Of a DNA stretch of 8,492 bases, positions 5,272 through 8,492 are shown piece by piece. Within the stretch, counting starts at the first letter, position 1; the number at the start of each line of letters is the position of its first letter. A program made the position numbers and the translations under genes. A model generated the notes under the pieces. The model searched no databases. It saw only the letters and a program-made list of their open reading frames with translations, and was not told where the DNA came from. Source of the stretch: Desulfobacterales bacterium (GTDB lineage: Bacteria; Desulfobacterota; Desulfobacteria; Desulfobacterales; Desulfobacteraceae); the NCBI GenBank assembly GCA_022361135.1, contig JAKSBM010001061.1, forward strand, positions 1-8,492. Direction: 5' to 3'.

Positions 5272-6248
5272 GATTCATTACGGTATTATGGTGTCTGGGA
5301 CTGCTGGTTTGGGCCGATGGGGCCCAGGCGTTGCTACGGCCCAGGGTGGTGATCCTGCCCTTTTATGTGGAGCATGGGGGGGCGGCCCGGGAAGATGTCC
5401 GGGCCCGGCAGTACCGGCGCATGGGGGGGCGGATTGAAAACCGGCTGGCCTCCAACGGATTTGAGGTGGTGGATCCCTTTGCCGGTGATGCCCTGGAAAT
5501 GGAACTGAACCGGATCATGGAGCGGGCAAGGGAGGATTCCATGCTGGCGGCCCGGAACATTTGCAGCCGATATGCCGTGGATGCCGCCTACCTGATTTGG
5601 TTGGATGTCCGGACCCGGAAAACCCGGGATGGATATTGGAAGGCCACAGCGGTCCTGGACGGCAAGGGGTATGACAGTGCGGGCCGTTCCCTGGGGGCCC
5701 ATGTCTTTAAAAGTTTCAAGGTGACCCGGCGGGATCTGGATCTGGCCGTGGCCCTGGCTGAGCAGGAAGTGGGGGATTGGGTGGGGGATGCCTTGATCCG
5801 TTGGGCCAGGGGGGATGCCGGTAACGGGAAACGGCCTGCCATTGTGGAACCCTCCCGTTTTTTACGGGTGCGCCTGGACCAGGCCAATGCCTACGAATGG
5901 GTGGAGGTTTTTGGCAAGGTGTTGAATACGGTGCGGGGGGTGGTGGATGTGAAGCAATACAGCCAGCGCATTGTCCACGACAATCCCCAGGCCTGTGTCA
6001 GTGAATGGACCATTGAGATCGATCCGGCTGAAACCGACCCATTCCGTCTCCAGGCCAATCTCATGAAAATGGTGAAGGATGTACTGGATGCCGGCGGGCA
6101 AACCCGGATCAAGGGGGTTGCCCATCGCTATTCATTGGATGAGGTGAAAATGCTGGCCGGATTTGTCCCCCTGGAGGCCACGGCCCATTCCCTCCAATTT
6201 GTGGTGGATCGCCAGCGGGCCAGGGATCGCATGGGAGGGGTGAAATAG
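5268..6248 (+). CDS. Secreted protein with CsgG/TolB-N/FlgO-like N-terminal domain
   Basis: This encodes 326 residues. Start 5268 is preferred over an in-frame ATG at 5217 because it puts the signal peptide at the true N-terminus (hydrophobic core at about 4-15, cleavage after AQA at residue 21). There is no lipobox. Residues 24-180 follow the pattern seen in TolB N-terminal, CsgG and FlgO-like domains: strand RPRVVILPF, a helix GGRIENRLASNGFEVVDP (53-70), a helix and strand around RYAVDAAYLIWLDV (101-114), then a hairpin with KATAVLDGKGYDSAGRSLGA. Residues about 198-275 form a second alpha/beta unit with VEVFGKVLNTVRGVVDV (212-228), a helix-turn-strand shape like the small domains of secretin-type and FlgT-like envelope proteins. 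A small third unit follows to about 312. It probably acts in the periplasm or on the inner face of the outer membrane, with the neighbouring lipoprotein. The fold call is by pattern only. Confidence 0.75.
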   Translation: MRFITVLWCLGLLVWADGAQALLRPRVVILPFYVEHGGAAREDVRARQYRRMGGRIENRLASNGFEVVDPFAGDALEMELNRIMERAREDSMLAARNICSRYAVDAAYLIWLDVRTRKTRDGYWKATAVLDGKGYDSAGRSLGAHVFKSFKVTRRDLDLAVALAEQEVGDWVGDALIRWARGDAGNGKRPAIVEPSRFLRVRLDQANAYEWVEVFGKVLNTVRGVVDVKQYSQRIVHDNPQACVSEWTIEIDPAETDPFRLQANLMKMVKDVLDAGGQTRIKGVAHRYSLDEVKMLAGFVPLEATAHSLQFVVDRQRARDRMGGVK

Positions 6249-6309
6249 GTAGAATTTTACGGAAGACGACCCCGGCGATTCGGCAAGTATGTTCCCTGGT
6301 TTGCTTGGA
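6249..6309 (+). other. Convergent intergenic gap with no clear terminator
   Basis: These 61 bases separate the ends of two converging operons. I see no GC-rich hairpin with a T-run on either strand. The near-palindrome at 6249-6260 (GTAGAATTTTAC) has no loop and is AT-rich. Transcripts may therefore overlap at their 3' ends or stop inside the opposite genes. Confidence 0.5.
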
Positions 6310-7455
6310 TTAGGTGGATTCCGGTGCCGGCAGTCGGATCAATTGGACCAGACCCAGTGAAATCAGGCTGAAGACGGCTCCCCCAAGGAAGGGAATCTTA
6401 TAATCCACCATCCAGGCCAAGCCCCCAAGTACCGGGAGGGCCACGGCGGCGATGTGGTTGATGGTGAACCCCACGGCCGCCGACGGGGCAATGTCGCTGG
6501 GTTCTGCAATTTTCTGGAAATAGGTTTTAATGGCCATGGAAAAGTTGAAGAATACATGGTCCAGGATGTAGAGGACTCCGGCCAGGATGGCCGAATCCAC
6601 AAAGGCGTAGGCCGTGAAAATCAGCGCCAGGCTGATGTATTCCAGGGATAATAATTTCCGTTCCCCGTATTTGATGATGGCCTTTCCAATGCGGGGGGAA
6701 ATATAAAATTTAACCCCATTGTTGAGGAGGAAAAGCAGGGTGATTTCCTGGACATTGTATTGGAATTTTTTCACCAGGAGGAAAACGGCAAAGGCCACGA
6801 ATATCTGCCGCCGGGCACCGGCCATGAAGGTGAGAAAATAATAGAGCCAATACTTCTTTTTCAGGATCAGCTTTTTTTCCTGGGGATGGGTGGGCGTGGT
6901 GTCGGGCCTCTGGGTAAAGGCCCAGATTCCGGCCAGGCAGATGAGGATGCCGAAGAGGGTGTACATGGAGACAAATCCCATGAAGGGGGCCAGGCAGAAA
7001 ATAACGCCGCCCACACCGATGTTGGCCACGGCGGAATACCGTTGCTGGGCCCCGAAAACCAGGGGGGATGTCCGGGTGTCAAAATATTGCAGGGTCAGGC
7101 TCTGGTTACAGGTTTCATAGTAGTGGAAACCAAAGCTCATGATCAGGGTGGTAAAGACCAGGCCGCCGAAGCTGGGCATGAATCCGGTGAGGAGGATGCC
7201 GGCCCCCATGATGAAAATGGACAGGGCTGCCAGTTTATGTTCCCGGATCACCAGGATCACATAGGTGACCAACAGGGCCAGAAATCCTGGAATTTCCCTC
7301 ACGGAGTGGATGGTTCCCATGTGCTGGCCGTCCAAATTGGCCACGGTCACGGCGAAATTATCAAAAAGGGTGCGCCAGCACTGGAGTCCGCCGATGGAAC
7401 AGAGGGTCAGAAGGATGAGGTAACGGTACATCCGGTCCGTTTTAAAGTCGGCCAT
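6310..7455 (-). CDS. Major facilitator superfamily transporter
   Basis: This encodes 381 residues, in the normal range for a 12-span MFS carrier. Hydrophobic spans occur throughout, divided by a polar central loop at about 181-202 (TQRPDTTPTHPQEKKLILKK) into two halves. In the second half, PRIGKAIIKYGERKLL (254-269) sits between two spans and resembles the MFS loop motif A (G-x4-G-x-[RK]-[RK]). Polar residues fall within or near spans at E114 (HYYETCNQS), N245-N246 and the INHIAAVALPVLGG segment (332-345); the latter is typical of some bacterial MFS groups and may line the substrate path. The ATG lies two bases after the upstream stop codon and has no clear Shine-Dalgarno sequence (the bases before it are AATTAAAT), so translation is probably coupled to the upstream gene. 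Substrate cannot be read from sequence; the partner gene hints at a sugar or amino-sugar link only if that gene is truly GlmS-like. Confidence 0.85.
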   Translation of the reverse strand: MADFKTDRMYRYLILLTLCSIGGLQCWRTLFDNFAVTVANLDGQHMGTIHSVREIPGFLALLVTYVILVIREHKLAALSIFIMGAGILLTGFMPSFGGLVFTTLIMSFGFHYYETCNQSLTLQYFDTRTSPLVFGAQQRYSAVANIGVGGVIFCLAPFMGFVSMYTLFGILICLAGIWAFTQRPDTTPTHPQEKKLILKKKYWLYYFLTFMAGARRQIFVAFAVFLLVKKFQYNVQEITLLFLLNNGVKFYISPRIGKAIIKYGERKLLSLEYISLALIFTAYAFVDSAILAGVLYILDHVFFNFSMAIKTYFQKIAEPSDIAPSAAVGFTINHIAAVALPVLGGLAWMVDYKIPFLGGAVFSLISLGLVQLIRLPAPEST

Positions 7456-7457
7456 AT

Positions 7458-8492
7458 TTAATTCAATTCTTTAATGATTTTTTCCACAACCGTTTCTGCG
7501 GTGTCCCCAAATAGGGATTCCACTTCCACCTTGTTCAGGAAGGTATCGTCCCATTGGATGTTTTTGCTTTCCAGGATCCAGTCCTTGAGGCGGGTGTATT
7601 TGCCCCCAAGGGCCTTGATCTTTTTGAGCAGGGAGATTTCCTCCGAGGGCTTGAAGGCCACATTCAGGGAAAGGATGTATTCGATGATATTGGGGGTCTC
7701 GGCCGAAGCGGAGAGGATGGGGATCACCAGGATATTCCGTTGGTCCTTGCGTCCCTTACCGATGTAGACATTGCCCTCTCGCACGATGATGTTTTTGGTT
7801 CCCTTGAGCCGGGGGTCGGTTTCCACCCGGCTGGATTCCTCTTCCAGGATGCCGCTTTTCCGTTCCACGGTGATGCGGGTGGCATCGGTGACTTCACCCA
7901 AAAGGCTGAGGCCCGAAATCTTGTATAAAAGGGCGCCCCGGATGTCGGACAGGATCTCCTGGAGGTTTTTCAATACCAGGACGTTTTTGTGGGTGAGTTG
8001 GGAAATTTGGACATCGTGGTTGAAGATGGCATCAAATACCGGTCCTTCAAAACGTTCCTGGATCCGGCTGGTGCCCACGGTGACGGTTTTGGCCTGGTGT
8101 TTGATGGCGTCCACGGGGCGGGCCATGGTGTTGACGGCCTGGCCCAGGGTGGAGAAAAAGGTGTCAAACATGTTGGCCGGTGTGCCCTTGACGGCAAAGT
8201 CGATTTCAAAGTCGGAAACGGGTAACCGGCCGGACAGGTATTTGAGCAACAGGGTGATGTTGGCGGCATTGTCCAGCCCCATGGCTGCGGGGAATCCACT
8301 TTTCCTTCTCTTCTTGGAAAAGCGGTTGTAATAGGCAGCCACCTTTTCCCGGAAGCGTTTTTCCAAAAGGACCTCGTATTCGTCCTGGCCCTGGGCTGCG
8401 TATTCGTCCAGCATTTCTTTTATTTCCGTGCGGAATTCAAAGAGGAAGGAAGACCCCTGGTTAATGGCCAGGGCGGCATAATATCCCCAGAG
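7458..8492 (-). CDS. C-terminal 344 residues of a larger protein, possibly GlmS/SIS-like (5' partial)
   Basis: The frame is open from the window edge (8492) to the TAA at 7458-7460. The internal ATG at 8412-8414 is not a likely start, because 26 more in-frame codons continue past it (LWGYYAALAINQGSSFLFEF and on). Visible residues 1-18 resemble the GYYAA-x-x-I-x-x-GS pattern of a sugar-isomerase type domain. Residues 125-143 (RPVDAIKHQAKTVTVGTSR) resemble the D-x-PR-NLAKSVTVE end of GlmS. If right, the GATase and first SIS domains lie outside the window and this copy continues about 200 residues past the usual GlmS C-terminus with an unrecognised helical and strand-rich extension (about 144-344). 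Against this, I cannot see the catalytic SIS residues, so the call is tentative. Two bases separate its stop from the ATG of the MFS gene, showing a coupled pair. Confidence 0.6.
   Translation of the reverse strand, partial: LWGYYAALAINQGSSFLFEFRTEIKEMLDEYAAQGQDEYEVLLEKRFREKVAAYYNRFSKKRRKSGFPAAMGLDNAANITLLLKYLSGRLPVSDFEIDFAVKGTPANMFDTFFSTLGQAVNTMARPVDAIKHQAKTVTVGTSRIQERFEGPVFDAIFNHDVQISQLTHKNVLVLKNLQEILSDIRGALLYKISGLSLLGEVTDATRITVERKSGILEEESSRVETDPRLKGTKNIIVREGNVYIGKGRKDQRNILVIPILSASAETPNIIEYILSLNVAFKPSEEISLLKKIKALGGKYTRLKDWILESKNIQWDDTFLNKVEVESLFGDTAETVVEKIIKELN

Noticed and set aside
6249..6309. Bidirectional terminator between converging genes
   Set aside because: Only a loopless AT-rich near-palindrome and very short CCG/CGG pairs are present, with no T-run on either strand.
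6760..7461. Open frame on the + strand (233 codons) opposite the MFS transporter
   Set aside because: Its product is a Gly/His/Glu/Asp-rich string without domains, a shadow of the hydrophobic codons of the transporter on the other strand.
7771..8331. Open frame on the + strand (186 codons) opposite the GlmS-like gene
   Set aside because: The composition (Ser, Arg, Met) and lack of a ribosome binding site mark it as a shadow; the - strand frame continues beyond both ends of it.

Overview
The window is a compact, GC-rich bacterial segment of the kind seen in a Gram-negative, probably a deltaproteobacterium (Desulfobacterales-like). That assignment rests on overall codon style and on the envelope-type gene content; no marker gene fixes the taxon. 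There are no RNA genes, CRISPR arrays or insertion sequences. Every stretch longer than 300 bases is coding.

Positions 1-3948 (+ strand) hold six tightly packed genes. They are the tail of an unrecognised helical protein, a secreted helical protein, and a single-span membrane protein with a proline-rich linker and a periplasmic C-terminal domain. These are followed by a MotA/TolQ/ExbB-type channel subunit, an ExbD/TolR-type partner and an SLT-type lytic transglycosylase. Overlapping stop/start codons (ATGA, TAATG, ATGA) and in-gene ribosome binding sites show that this is one operon. A 150-base AT-rich gap (3949-4098) with a weak promoter candidate separates it from two more + strand envelope genes. 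These are a putative lipoprotein (4099-5205) and a secreted protein with a CsgG/TolB-N/FlgO-like N-terminal part (5268-6248). A tiny open frame links the two.

Taken together, the + strand genes look like an ion-driven envelope machine. It would have an inner-membrane motor (ExbB/ExbD-like), a possible TonB/TolA-like transducer, periplasmic helical proteins, a peptidoglycan-cutting enzyme, and one or two outer-membrane or periplasmic partners. It resembles the logic of Tol-Pal or TonB-ExbBD, but it has no recognisable TolB propeller, Pal/OmpA domain or TonB C-terminal domain. I do not recognise it as a named system, and it is the best candidate here for something undescribed.

Positions 6310-8492 (- strand) converge on this cluster. 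A partial gene whose visible N-terminal third resembles the end of a GlmS/SIS-type sugar isomerase (tentative) is followed, two bases after its stop codon, by a major facilitator superfamily transporter. This pair looks like an ordinary, unrelated operon.
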